From assembly GCF_000813725.1 (NCBI RefSeq), contig NZ_JWLD01000020.1, positions 62,001 through 126,000 on the forward strand: a stretch of DNA of 64,000 nucleotides, in the 5' to 3' direction. The stretch comes from Leisingera sp. ANG-Vp (lineage in GTDB: Bacteria > Pseudomonadota > Alphaproteobacteria > Rhodobacterales > Rhodobacteraceae). A program made the translations under genes and the position numbers. This document shows, in pieces, positions 17,042 through 24,863 of the stretch; positions within the stretch are counted from its first letter, which is position 1; every line of letters begins with the position of its first letter. Under the pieces are notes generated by a model. That model saw only the letters and a list, made by a program, of their open reading frames with translations, searched no databases and was not told the DNA's origin.

Positions 17042-17152
17042 GGGCAGGTCCTGTGGGGCTTGGAATTCGGTGAACGAGGGGAAGTTACTGTCTTTACGGG
17101 CGAAAGGCCAATTGGATCACATTGGCGCAGCCATAGCTGCAGGTTATCGGGA

Positions 17153-17983
17153 TCAGAGCTTGGATTCCGGTACTTTCAGCGCATCGGCCAGCCGCATCTG
17201 CGCCGAGCCGGGACGCAAAGGTTTCTGCTGGCTGTCCGAGGGCGACCAGCCGGTGAGGCAGACCAGCTCGAAAGTTGCGGGCAGGCGGCCTTCGGCATTG
17301 GCGAAGTGTTCGCGGTAGATGTGGTCTGCCAGCTGAAACAGCGCCCGCGGCGCTGGGCGTTTCAGGCGCTGGGCAAGGGCGTTGGTCTCGCCCATGCCGC
17401 GCAGATCATGGATCAGGTGGGTCAGGTCGCGGTATTCGGCTGTGAGCGGCACCAGATCAGCCACCGGCAGGGCAAACCCCGCCCGCTGCAGCAGGCCGCC
17501 CAGGTCGCGGATTTCTCCCATCGGGGCAATGCGCGGTGACAGGCCGCCCATCACGATGGTCTCTGCCTCGGCCATGGCGGCGCGCAGCTCGCGCAGGGTC
17601 TGGCCGCCCAGCAGGACGACCAGCAAAAGCCCGTCTTCCTTCAGCGCGCGGCGGCATTGGATCAGCTGGCCGACCGGGTCATTGGCCCAATGCAGGCTCA
17701 TGGCATGGATCACGACGTCATGCGCGCCAGCTTCCAATGCCAAAACATCGTCGTCCTGGACAACTTTGGCTCCGGGCGCGAACCCGTCCCAGACTTCCGG
17801 GAACGGGCAGACCACGGCAGGCGCCGTAAAGGTTCTGTTAACCAAGCTCAGGCGATCCTCAACCTCGTCGCGTGCCATCTGATGCAGGAACATTGCGTCC
17901 GCGCGCCTGCGGGCACGGCGGGCTGCCAAAGTGCGGCGGTCGAAAAGCTGCTGAGGCGCCTGGCTTCCGGGTGCTTGTGTCAT
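17153..17983 (-). CDS. NDUFAF5-like SAM-dependent methyltransferase/hydroxylase fold protein
   Basis: The 276-aa protein begins LFDRRTLAARRARRRADAMFLHQM and contains MSLHWANDPVGQLIQCRRALKEDGLLLVVLLGGQTLRELR (cited in part), the pattern of the mitochondrial complex I assembly factor NDUFAF5 and its alphaproteobacterial homologues, which use a BioC-like class I fold. In mitochondria NDUFAF5 hydroxylates an arginine of NDUFS7. The bacterial role is presumably the matching NuoB subunit, but it could equally be another methyltransfer reaction. It is divergent from comF with 13 bp between starts, so promoters must overlap the coding ends. No complex I gene is in the window. Confidence 0.72.
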   Translation of the reverse strand: MTQAPGSQAPQQLFDRRTLAARRARRRADAMFLHQMARDEVEDRLSLVNRTFTAPAVVCPFPEVWDGFAPGAKVVQDDDVLALEAGAHDVVIHAMSLHWANDPVGQLIQCRRALKEDGLLLVVLLGGQTLRELRAAMAEAETIVMGGLSPRIAPMGEIRDLGGLLQRAGFALPVADLVPLTAEYRDLTHLIHDLRGMGETNALAQRLKRPAPRALFQLADHIYREHFANAEGRLPATFELVCLTGWSPSDSQQKPLRPGSAQMRLADALKVPESKL

Positions 17984-17996
17984 GGGGGCTATTTAG

Positions 17997-18725
17997 ATGC
18001 TGCTGGCCGGGATTCAAACCGCTGTTTCGCTGATTTACCCGTCGCAATGCATGAGCTGCGGCGGTCTGGTCGATAGCGACTTCGGCCTTTGCGGCGCCTG
18101 CTGGGCGGACATGCACTTTATCAGCGGCACAGTATGTGAGGCCTGCGGGGTGCCTCTGCCGGGGGAAGCGGATGGTTTCCGGCTGGAATGCGACAGCTGC
18201 CTGCGTCACCCGCGGCCATGGAGCCAGGGGCGCTCGGCGTTGCTTTACGAAGGGCAGGGGCGCAGGCTGGTTCTGGGCTTGAAACACGGCGACCGGACAG
18301 AGATTGCGCAGACAGCAGCGGGATGGCTGGAGCGGTTGGCGCAGCCGCTTTTGCGGGATGATCCGCTGCTTTGCCCGGTGCCGCTGCATTGGACCAGGCT
18401 GCTGAAGCGCAAGTACAACCAGTCGGCTCTGCTGACCGATGCGTTGGCGAAACGCAGCGGCTTGGAGCATTGCCCCGATCTGTTGCTTAGGACACGCAAG
18501 ACACCAGCGCTCGAGGGCAAGACGCGGGACCAGCGCTATCAGCTTCTGGGGCCGGCGATCACGGCGCATCCGCGCCGGCAGGAGCGGATCAAGGGCCGCG
18601 CTGTCCTGATCGTGGATGACGTGATGACCTCCGGCGCCACCCTCAGCGCCTGCACCGATGCGTGCCTTCTGGCGGGCGCGGCGGAGGTGCGCGTTGCAGT
18701 GCTGGCCCGGGTCACGCAAGCGTGA
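17997..18725 (+). CDS. ComF family phosphoribosyltransferase-like protein
   Basis: The 242-aa protein has an N-terminal zinc-ribbon-like double-Cys region (CMSCGG, CGAC, CEACG, CDSC) and a C-terminal type I PRTase domain with the PRPP loop VLIVDDVMTSGATL. In naturally competent bacteria ComF family proteins act in DNA uptake, probably at the cytoplasmic side of the channel. In non-competent relatives their role is uncertain. Length and cysteine pattern match ComF. It is followed after 82 bp by grxC on the same strand. Confidence 0.9.
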   Translation: MLLAGIQTAVSLIYPSQCMSCGGLVDSDFGLCGACWADMHFISGTVCEACGVPLPGEADGFRLECDSCLRHPRPWSQGRSALLYEGQGRRLVLGLKHGDRTEIAQTAAGWLERLAQPLLRDDPLLCPVPLHWTRLLKRKYNQSALLTDALAKRSGLEHCPDLLLRTRKTPALEGKTRDQRYQLLGPAITAHPRRQERIKGRAVLIVDDVMTSGATLSACTDACLLAGAAEVRVAVLARVTQA

Positions 18726-18807
18726 GGCAATGAGCCGCCCTCTGGCAATTGTTGCAATGAGACCCCAATTCCTCCAAAACCTTGCAAACCAGATCATGGG
18801 GTCCTGA

Positions 18808-19065
18808 ATGAAAACCGTCGAAATCTACACCTCGCCTCTCTGCGGCTTTTGCCACGCGGCCAAACGGCTGCTGAACCAGAAGGGTGTCAGCTTTTCCGAA
18901 GTCAACGTGCTGGCAGAGCCGGGCCGCAAGGCCGAAATGATCGAACGTGCCAATGGCGGCCGCACCGTGCCGCAGATCTTTATCGGCGATACCCATGTCG
19001 GCGGCTGCGACGATCTTTATGCGCTGGAGCAGGCGGGCAAGCTCGACCCGCTGCTGGCGGCCTAA
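18808..19065 (+). CDS. grxC: Glutaredoxin 3 (GrxC type)
   Basis: An 85-aa thioredoxin-fold protein with the active site YTSPLCGFCHAAK (a CGFC variant of the usual CPYC), the cis-proline motif TVPQIFIG and the glutathione-binding GGCDDL. It reduces protein disulfides and mixed glutathione disulfides in the cytoplasm. The nitrilase gene starts 15 bp downstream and may hydrolyse deaminated glutathione, which would make the pair a glutathione-maintenance unit. Start and length fit the family. Confidence 0.93.
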   Translation: MKTVEIYTSPLCGFCHAAKRLLNQKGVSFSEVNVLAEPGRKAEMIERANGGRTVPQIFIGDTHVGGCDDLYALEQAGKLDPLLAA

Positions 19066-19080
19066 GTCCGGAGAACAGAC

Positions 19081-19911
19081 ATGCGCACAGCTCTGCTGCA
19101 GATGACATCCACCGACATCCCGGCTGAAAACCTGGAAACGGTGAAAGCGATGATGGCAGAGGCTGTACGCGGCGGAGCTGGCTTTGTGCTGACGCCCGAA
19201 GTCACCAATTGCCTCTCCGGAAGCCGCACCCATCAAAACGGTGTGCTGTGCCACGAAGAGGACGACCCGATCCTGGCCGCCCTGCGGGATGAAGCTGCCA
19301 AACACGGCATCTGGCTGCTGCTGGGCTCGCTGGGAATCAAGACGCACGACGATGACGGCCGCTTTGCCAACCGGCAGTTCCTGATTTCCCCGGAAGGGGA
19401 CATCAAGGCGCGTTATGACAAGATCCACATGTTCGATGTGGAGGTCACGCCCGAGGAAACCTATCGCGAATCCGACGGCTACCGCCCGGGCACCCAGGCG
19501 GTTGTGGCGGAAACACCCTTTGCCAATATCGGGATGACCATCTGCTATGACGTGCGTTTCCCGCATCTGCACCGGGCCTTGGCCAAGGGCGGCGCGCAGA
19601 TCATCACCGCGCCGGCAGCGTTCTCATATGTGACCGGTGCTGCGCATTGGCATTCGCTGCTGCGCGCCCGTGCGATCGAGACCGGCTGCTTTGTGCTGGC
19701 TCCGGCCCAGACCGGCAAGCACCCTGCTTCCCGCGGGCCAAGCCGCAAGACCTATGGCCATTCTCTGGCCGTGGCGCCCTGGGGCGAGGTGCTGGCCGAT
19801 GCCGGTCAGGAACCGGGCGTAACCTTCGTTGATCTCGACCTCGAAAAAGTGGAAGAAGCACGCAAGCGCGTGCCTTCCCTGACCCACGACCGGGAGTTTG
19901 ACGGACCCTGA
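19081..19911 (+). CDS. Carbon-nitrogen hydrolase (Nit1-like, probable deaminated glutathione amidase)
   Basis: A 276-aa nitrilase-superfamily enzyme with the full Glu-Lys-Cys triad: Glu in VLTPEVTN, Lys in RYDKIHMFDV, Cys in TICYDVRFPHL. The DVRFP sequence after Cys and the SYVTGAAHWHSLLRARAIE block are typical of the Nit1/Nit2 branch; Nit1 hydrolyses deaminated glutathione. Its place 15 bp behind grxC agrees with that, although other omega-amidase activities are possible. It overlaps the MarR gene (TGATG), so the three genes are likely one operon. Confidence 0.87.
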   Translation: MRTALLQMTSTDIPAENLETVKAMMAEAVRGGAGFVLTPEVTNCLSGSRTHQNGVLCHEEDDPILAALRDEAAKHGIWLLLGSLGIKTHDDDGRFANRQFLISPEGDIKARYDKIHMFDVEVTPEETYRESDGYRPGTQAVVAETPFANIGMTICYDVRFPHLHRALAKGGAQIITAPAAFSYVTGAAHWHSLLRARAIETGCFVLAPAQTGKHPASRGPSRKTYGHSLAVAPWGEVLADAGQEPGVTFVDLDLEKVEEARKRVPSLTHDREFDGP

Positions 19912-20351
19912 TGGATGAGACCAATTCCCTGGCGGTATCGCTGTTCAGCGAAATACTCATGGCTGACCAGCTGGCCCGGTCACGGCTGAGCAAAGTGCTG
20001 CCCAAGGGAATGGAGCTGTCGCATTTCTCGGTGCTGAACCATCTGGCCCGCGCTGGGCTGGAACGCTCGCCCGCGCAGCTGGCCAAGGCATTTCACGTGA
20101 CCCGCGGCGCGATGACCAACACGCTGAACAAGCTGGAGGTGGCCGGCTACATCCATGTCCGCCCAGACTGGGACGACGCGCGCCGCAAGATGGTGGCGAT
20201 CAGCCCGGCCGGCAAACAGGCCCGCGACGCGGCACTGGCGGGGATTATTCCAGTGATTTCTGAGGTGGTTGGCGAGCTGGGAAGCGACCGGGTCCGCGCG
20301 ACACTGCCTATTCTGCGTGAGCTGCGCGGCAAGCTGGAAGAAAGCGGCTGA
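19911..20351 (+). CDS. MarR family transcriptional regulator
   Basis: The 146-aa protein has a winged-helix domain: LSHFSVLNHLARAG, the recognition region AKAFHVTRGAMTNTLNKLEVAGYI, and a wing HVRPDWDDARRKMVAISPAG. The start codon overlaps the upstream stop (TGATG), so it is translationally coupled to the nitrilase. MarR proteins usually repress near themselves in response to small phenolic or oxidant ligands; I found no clear palindromic operator upstream of grxC. Ligand unknown. Confidence 0.9.
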   Translation: MDETNSLAVSLFSEILMADQLARSRLSKVLPKGMELSHFSVLNHLARAGLERSPAQLAKAFHVTRGAMTNTLNKLEVAGYIHVRPDWDDARRKMVAISPAGKQARDAALAGIIPVISEVVGELGSDRVRATLPILRELRGKLEESG

Positions 20352-20377
20352 ACCCGGATTGGTTTCCTAAGTGCCGA

Positions 20378-20523
20378 AAAAATAAGAAGGACGCCTGCAA
20401 GCAGGCGCCCATCTTCCCCATCGATCCCCATCAATCCGTGAGTGGCGGTTAGAAAACCTCTGGGCGGACCCACCAGCAACGGTGGCAAGCATTCACTCAG
20501 TTTTGGAGCTTTGCCCCTTGCAG
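20378..20523 (-). ncRNA. ssrS: Probable 6S RNA (SsrS), alphaproteobacterial type
   Basis: On the minus strand this ~146-nt segment has a -10-like TACTAT (20534-20529), a segment matching the conserved 6S core (GGTCCGCCCAGAGG followed by TTTTCTAACCGCC), an apical CCACC...GGTGG hairpin, a TGAGTG/CACTCA stem enclosing it, and a 3' hairpin GCCTGC-TT-GCAGGC (20392-20407) followed by TTCTTATTTTTT. 6S RNA binds the housekeeping RNA polymerase holoenzyme. The identification rests on recalled similarity to the E. coli core and on promoter/terminator placement; boundaries are approximate. No protein frame explains the segment. Confidence 0.6.
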
Positions 20524-20538
20524 ACCGGATAGTATTCC

Positions 20539-20631
20539 AAATCTGCTATCTGACGATAACAAGCACGGCCCGTGCGCTAAAGAGCGCATAGGGATTACCA
20601 CCTATCCTTAAGGATAGAAGTGCGCAGATTT
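20539..20631. other. Structured element: three hairpins enclosed by an 8-bp outer stem
   Basis: Perfect outer arms AAATCTGC (20539-20546) and GCAGATTT (20624-20631) enclose three adjoining hairpins: GCACG/CGTGC (20563-20575), GCGCT/AGCGC (20574-20587) and the palindrome CTATCCTTAAGGATAG (20602-20617). It sits between ubiG's stop and the proposed 6S promoter. It could be an RNA, a processing site or a small palindromic repeat. It is not a tRNA: there is no TTC-arm consensus. Confidence 0.5.
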
Positions 20632-20644
20632 TAACGTCCGGCTG

Positions 20645-21391
20645 TCACCCAGGCTTCACGCTGGCGGTGACATAGTTCACCGACAGGTCGCGTTCGGAAA
20701 TCGACCAGTTCCAGGTGATCGGGTTGAACACGAACCCTTTGCGGTCGACCGGGCTGAGGTCCGCGTTGCGCAGAAGTTCGAACAACTCATCCGGGGTGAT
20801 GAACTTGGACCATTCATGGGTGCCGCGCGGCAGCCAGCGCATGATCACTTCGGCACCGACAATTGCCACCGCAAAGCTTTTGGGGTTGCGGTTGATGGTG
20901 GAGCAGATCAGCAGCCCGCCGGGTTTCAGCAGCTGCTGGCTGGCGGTGAGGAAACCCAGCGGATCGGCGACATGCTCCACCACTTCCATGTTCAGCACCA
21001 CATCAAACTGTTCGCCTGCCGCGGCGAGGGCTTCGGCGGTGGTGTGGCGGTAGTCGATCTCCAGACCGGACTGCTCCGCATGGATTCGGGCGACCGGCAG
21101 ATTGCCTTCGGCGGCATCGGCACCGATCACGGTGGCGCCCAATCGCGCCATCGGTTCGCTCAGCAGCCCGCCGCCGCAGCCGATATCCAGCAGGCGCAGG
21201 CCTTCGAACGGGCGCTGTGACGTGAGGTCGCGGCCGAACTCGCCGGCGATCTGGCTGGTGATATAGTCCAGGCGGCACGGGTTTAGCATATGCAGCGGCT
21301 TGAACTTGCCGTTCGGATCCCACCACTCCGCCGCCATCGCCTCGAATTTGGCGACTTCCGCAGGGTCGACTGTGGATTGATGCGCTTGCAT
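20645..21391 (-). CDS. ubiG: Ubiquinone biosynthesis O-methyltransferase
   Basis: Starting at the ATG at 21391 ([32 protein letters not shown]) gives 248 aa, matching UbiG. The protein has [19 protein letters not shown], the SAM motif [31 protein letters not shown] and [18 protein letters not shown]. UbiG performs both O-methylations in ubiquinone synthesis at the membrane. The longer upstream frame to 21625 overlaps the divergent peptidase gene and should not be used. Only 50 bp separate this start from the divergent pip start. Confidence 0.94.
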   Translation of the reverse strand: MQAHQSTVDPAEVAKFEAMAAEWWDPNGKFKPLHMLNPCRLDYITSQIAGEFGRDLTSQRPFEGLRLLDIGCGGGLLSEPMARLGATVIGADAAEGNLPVARIHAEQSGLEIDYRHTTAEALAAAGEQFDVVLNMEVVEHVADPLGFLTASQQLLKPGGLLICSTINRNPKSFAVAIVGAEVIMRWLPRGTHEWSKFITPDELFELLRNADLSPVDRKGFVFNPITWNWSISERDLSVNYVTASVKPG

Positions 21392-21441
21392 TCCTGTCTC
21401 CGTGTGCTCTTTTGTAGTCTGACGTTTCACTAAGGTCAGTA

Positions 21442-22422
21442 ATGGATAGATACCCGGACCAAAAGCGCGCTGTGCATTATCTTTACCCGCCGGTCGAGCC
21501 CTTTGACCAGCGCATGATCGACGCAGGCCAGGGCCACCGCATATATGCCGAGCAAAGCGGCAATCCCAATGGCATTCCCGTGATCGTGTGCCATGGCGGC
21601 CCCGGCGGCGGCAGCAGCCCGGCAATGCGGCGGTATTTCGATCCGGATGTGTACCGAATCATCCTGTTCGACCAGCGCGGCTGCGGCCGCTCGCGCCCCT
21701 ATGCCTCCTGCGAGGACAACACCACCTGGCATCTGGTTGCCGACATGGAACTGATTCGCCGCCAGTTCGGCATCGAGTCCTGGATCCTGTTCGGCGGCAG
21801 CTGGGGGGCGACCCTGGCGCTGATCTATGCCCAGACCCACCCGGACCGGGTGCAGAACATCATCCTGCGCGGCGTCTTCCTGATGACCAAGGGCGAGCTG
21901 GACTGGTTCTATGGCGGCGGCGCCGGCAAGTTCTGGCCCGAAACCTGGGCCAAGTTTGTGTCGCTGGTGCCGGATTCCGAACGCGGCGACATTATTGCGG
22001 CCTACAACAAGCGGCTGTTTTCCGGGAACCTGGACGAGGAAGTGCGCTTTGGCCGGGCCTGGTCTGCCTGGGAGAACGCGCTGGCCTCGGTGCATTCCAA
22101 TGGCCAGAGCGGCGAAAGTCCCGGCGACTATGCCCGCGCCTTTGCCCGGCTTGAAAACCACTATTTCATCAACCACGGCTTCCTGGACTACGACGGCCAG
22201 ATCCTTGCCAACATGGGGCGGATTTCGCACATCCCCGGGATCATCGTGCAGGGCCGCTATGACATGATCTGCCCGCCATCCTCTGCCTGGAAATTGAACG
22301 AACTGTGGCCAAATGCGGAGTTGAAGATGGTGCGCAATGCCGGCCATGCTTTGTCGGAGCCGGGAATCAGCGCTGAGCTGGTCCGGGCGATGGACCGGAT
22401 TGCAGGGGAGCTTGTCCGATGA
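21442..22422 (+). CDS. pip: Proline iminopeptidase
   Basis: A 326-aa alpha/beta hydrolase with [11 protein letters not shown] (oxyanion hole), [10 protein letters not shown], the nucleophile elbow [11 protein letters not shown] and the C-terminal His in [11 protein letters not shown]; these are the hallmarks of the prolyl aminopeptidase S33 family. It releases N-terminal proline from peptides in the cytoplasm. The stop overlaps the next gene by 4 bp, coupling it to a peptide-binding-like protein, which suggests a small peptide utilisation unit. Confidence 0.93.
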   Translation: MDRYPDQKRAVHYLYPPVEPFDQRMIDAGQGHRIYAEQSGNPNGIPVIVCHGGPGGGSSPAMRRYFDPDVYRIILFDQRGCGRSRPYASCEDNTTWHLVADMELIRRQFGIESWILFGGSWGATLALIYAQTHPDRVQNIILRGVFLMTKGELDWFYGGGAGKFWPETWAKFVSLVPDSERGDIIAAYNKRLFSGNLDEEVRFGRAWSAWENALASVHSNGQSGESPGDYARAFARLENHYFINHGFLDYDGQILANMGRISHIPGIIVQGRYDMICPPSSAWKLNELWPNAELKMVRNAGHALSEPGISAELVRAMDRIAGELVR

Positions 22423-23264
22423 CGCGCATCGACCGCCGCGCGCTGTTTACCTCGGGTGCTGCAGCCGCCTTGCTGGCGGCGGCCGGCGGGTCGGTCAATG
22501 CTGCGCCCAAGGCCGGCGGTGTGCTGCGCCTGGCGGTGCCGCGCGACGGCGGCATGCTGGAACAGGCGGCCCGCGGCGCAGTCTATGACACGCTTACCGA
22601 AATTGCCCCCGACGGAGTGCTGCGCGGCGAGCTGGCCACGGCCTGGCATTCCACGGCGGATGCCAAGACCTGGACCTTTGAGTTGCGCGAAGGCGTGGCG
22701 TTTCATGATGGCACTCTGCTGACGGCGGAGGACGCGGCCGCGTCGCTTGCCACTCAGGGGATCACCGGAGCAGAGGTGCAGGCTGTCACGGCGCTGGGCA
22801 GCCGGCAGTTGCTTGTCGAACTGGCGCAGCCCAATCCGCATCTTCCCTATCTGCTGGCCGGCGCTGATCAGATGATTGCTCCCGGCGGCGCGTTGCCGGT
22901 TCCGCTGGCCGAGGCCGTTGGCACCGGCTGCTACAAGGTGGAACGCGGCCAGGAAGGCCGTCATTTCCGTGCCTCCAAAGTGGCTGATCACTACAAATCC
23001 GGCACGGCCGGCTGGGCGGATACGGTTGAGATCATCGTGATCCCCGATGCCGCAGTCCGCGCCGAGGCGCTGCGCGACGGTTATGTCGACGTGGCCGCTC
23101 TGCCGGAGCCGCGCGGCCTGCTGAAACGGGGCGAGTTCCTGTATCATCCCTCGTCCAGCGACATGGCGCTTGCGGCCCGGCACACTGTTGGCATTCCCCG
23201 CAAGGTGGGCCAGCGCTCAGCGCTGGACGATGGCCGCATCGCCGAACGCTGGTGGCTGGCCTAG
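22419..23264 (+). CDS. Half-length family 5 solute-binding protein (peptide-binding-like)
   Basis: The 281-aa protein has a Tat-like signal (RRALFTSGAAAALLAAAG) and then the N-terminal lobe of an oligopeptide/dipeptide ABC-binding protein: YDTLTEIAPDGVLRGELATAW, WTFELREGVAFHDGTLLTAEDAAASL and a GTGCYKVERG region. Family members are usually about 500 aa; here the second lobe is missing or much reduced, and no permease or ATPase gene follows. The frame is intact with normal codon use, so it is not obviously a decaying gene. It may be a specialised binding protein or a redox/peptide sensor; function unknown. Confidence 0.8.
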   Translation: MTRIDRRALFTSGAAAALLAAAGGSVNAAPKAGGVLRLAVPRDGGMLEQAARGAVYDTLTEIAPDGVLRGELATAWHSTADAKTWTFELREGVAFHDGTLLTAEDAAASLATQGITGAEVQAVTALGSRQLLVELAQPNPHLPYLLAGADQMIAPGGALPVPLAEAVGTGCYKVERGQEGRHFRASKVADHYKSGTAGWADTVEIIVIPDAAVRAEALRDGYVDVAALPEPRGLLKRGEFLYHPSSSDMALAARHTVGIPRKVGQRSALDDGRIAERWWLA

Positions 23265-23316
23265 GCACGCAGTTTGGGGGAGGTCTTTTGGCGGCCGTCC
23301 CCCCTGCTCGATATTC

Positions 23317-24255
23317 TCAGCTTTCCTGACGGATGTAGGCGATCACGTTCTGGATATCCTCGTCCTTTTTCAGCCCGCGAAAGCCCATGCGGTTGCCCGG
23401 CACCACGCCCTTGGGATCGGCCAGGAAGGCCGCAAGCTGATCTTCGCTCCAGGTCAGGTTGGCCTCCTGGAAGGCGCTTGAGTATTTGAACCCGTCGGCG
23501 GCGGCTGAACCGGTGCCGATGATGCCGTGCAGGCTGGGGCCGGCACCGTTCTTGCCTTCGTCAAAGCTGTGGCAGGCCTGGCATTTGCGGAACACTTTCT
23601 TGCCTTTGGCCGGATCGCCGGCGAGTGCAACTTCAACCTCTTCCTGGACGGGTGCCGCCTGCGCGGTGTCGCCATCGCTTTCAAAGACAAAGCGGGCCGT
23701 CACAGGAACTGTGCGGGTAATGCCCGGCAGCTTGGCCAGCTCCTGCAGAATGTCGACGCCTTTGGTGAGCCCCGCATCCTCGACGCCCAGAAACAGCAGA
23801 TCGTTGGTCGAGACCATCACCTTGCGCTCCGACAGGCGGGCAACGAACATTTCGGTTTCCACTGCAATTTCACGGCCCAGAAGGCTTAGCTTGCCCTCCA
23901 CATCCGCCACCATCGTGCCGGCGGCGGGCAGGGCCTCCAGCGCGGCTATGTCGACCTGCGCGGTCAGCGTCGCCTCAGCCGCACCTTTGAACACATGTTC
24001 GATCATCCGCTCGTTGCGGATATCGATGAAAGTCTCCACGGAGGGCAGCGAAATCGATACGCTCACCGCGCCGTCCTTGCTCACCGTGCCGGACAGCTCC
24101 TCGAAACTGTTCACTTCACCGACGCTGTCCTTCTTGATCGAGCCATATGCGAGTTTGGAGCTGGCGCCGTCCAGCACCCAGCCGCCTGCCAGCGCTGCCT
24201 GGCCTGCCAATACGAGCGCTGCAACAGAAACGCCACGAAACAGTGAGTTGAGCAT
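23317..24255 (-). CDS. YceI-like / cytochrome c fusion protein, periplasmic
   Basis: The 312-aa precursor has a Sec signal ending around AGQAALAGG, a YceI-type lipocalin-like domain (residues about 25-195, GGWVLDGASSKLAYGSIKKDS to VPVTARFVFES) and a class I cytochrome c domain (about 220-312) with heme motif CQACH and axial Met in GNRMGFRGL. YceI proteins bind polyisoprenoid lipids such as quinone-like compounds; fused to a cytochrome c it could shuttle electrons in the periplasm. It is divergent from an ECF sigma gene with 29 bp between the starts, so the sigma factor may control it. Confidence 0.88.
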   Translation of the reverse strand: MLNSLFRGVSVAALVLAGQAALAGGWVLDGASSKLAYGSIKKDSVGEVNSFEELSGTVSKDGAVSVSISLPSVETFIDIRNERMIEHVFKGAAEATLTAQVDIAALEALPAAGTMVADVEGKLSLLGREIAVETEMFVARLSERKVMVSTNDLLFLGVEDAGLTKGVDILQELAKLPGITRTVPVTARFVFESDGDTAQAAPVQEEVEVALAGDPAKGKKVFRKCQACHSFDEGKNGAGPSLHGIIGTGSAAADGFKYSSAFQEANLTWSEDQLAAFLADPKGVVPGNRMGFRGLKKDEDIQNVIAYIRQES

Positions 24256-24284
24256 CCTATGTCCTTCCGATTATCAATGTCTTT

Positions 24285-24863
24285 GTGGCGCGGCGTTTCG
24301 GCCGGCCCTGGGATCAAAACACGGCAGGAGCGCGGATTATTCGCTGGTTCGGCAAAAAATCGGCTGAGGACGAGATCCGGGAGGGGATAAGCCCCCTGTA
24401 CCCGCGGCTGTGGCGGTTCTGCCTGATGCAGACCGGCCGGCGCGACCGGGCGGACGATCTGGCGCAGATGACCTGCCTGCGCGCGCTGGAAAAACATGCG
24501 GGCTATGAGGCGGGAACGCATCTGGACCGCTGGCTGTTCCGCATGGCGCACCGGCTGTGGCTGAATGAGCTGCGCGCGACGGCTGTGCGCACCGGCGGCG
24601 GGCTGGTGGCGCTGGAAGAAACCGAGATCCCGGATCAGCGCGCAAACACGGAAACGAATATTTTTGCCCGTGAGGTGTTTTCAAAGATAGGGGAACTGCC
24701 CGAAAGCCAGCGGGTCACGGTTCTGCTCGTCTATGTCGAAGGCTTTGCCTACAAGGAGGCGGCGGAAGTCCTGAATGTCCCCATCGGCACGGTGATGAGC
24801 AGGCTGGCGGCCGCCCGCAAGAAGATCGCGGCAGAGCTGTCGGAAACGGAGACGGGAACATGA
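24285..24863 (+). CDS. ECF-family RNA polymerase sigma factor
   Basis: A 192-aa sigma-70 family protein: region 2 (YPRLWRFCLMQTGRRDRADDLAQMTCLRALE, cited in part) and region 4 (LPESQRVTVLLVYVEGFAYKEAAEVLNVPIGTVMSRL, cited in part). The frame opens with GTG at 24285, 29 bp from the divergent gene and with no good SD; a well-placed GGCAGGAG lies before an in-frame ATT at 24336, so the true start may be that rare codon. The stop overlaps the anti-sigma start by 4 bp. It most likely controls itself and the divergent cytochrome gene. Confidence 0.88.
   Translation: MARRFGRPWDQNTAGARIIRWFGKKSAEDEIREGISPLYPRLWRFCLMQTGRRDRADDLAQMTCLRALEKHAGYEAGTHLDRWLFRMAHRLWLNELRATAVRTGGGLVALEETEIPDQRANTETNIFAREVFSKIGELPESQRVTVLLVYVEGFAYKEAAEVLNVPIGTVMSRLAAARKKIAAELSETETGT

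Noticed and set aside
20539-20631. tRNA gene
   Set aside because: Three hairpins inside a stem recall a cloverleaf, but there is no TTC-arm consensus, no D-loop GG and no CCA; hairpin sizes do not fit.
21392-21625. N-terminal extension of ubiG
   Set aside because: The residues are Arg/Cys-rich and overlap the divergent pip gene; the ATG at 21391 has a good SD and family length.
22419-23264. Pseudogene call for the short solute-binding protein
   Set aside because: The frame is intact, has normal codon bias and is overlapped by pip; truncation of the family is not enough to call decay.
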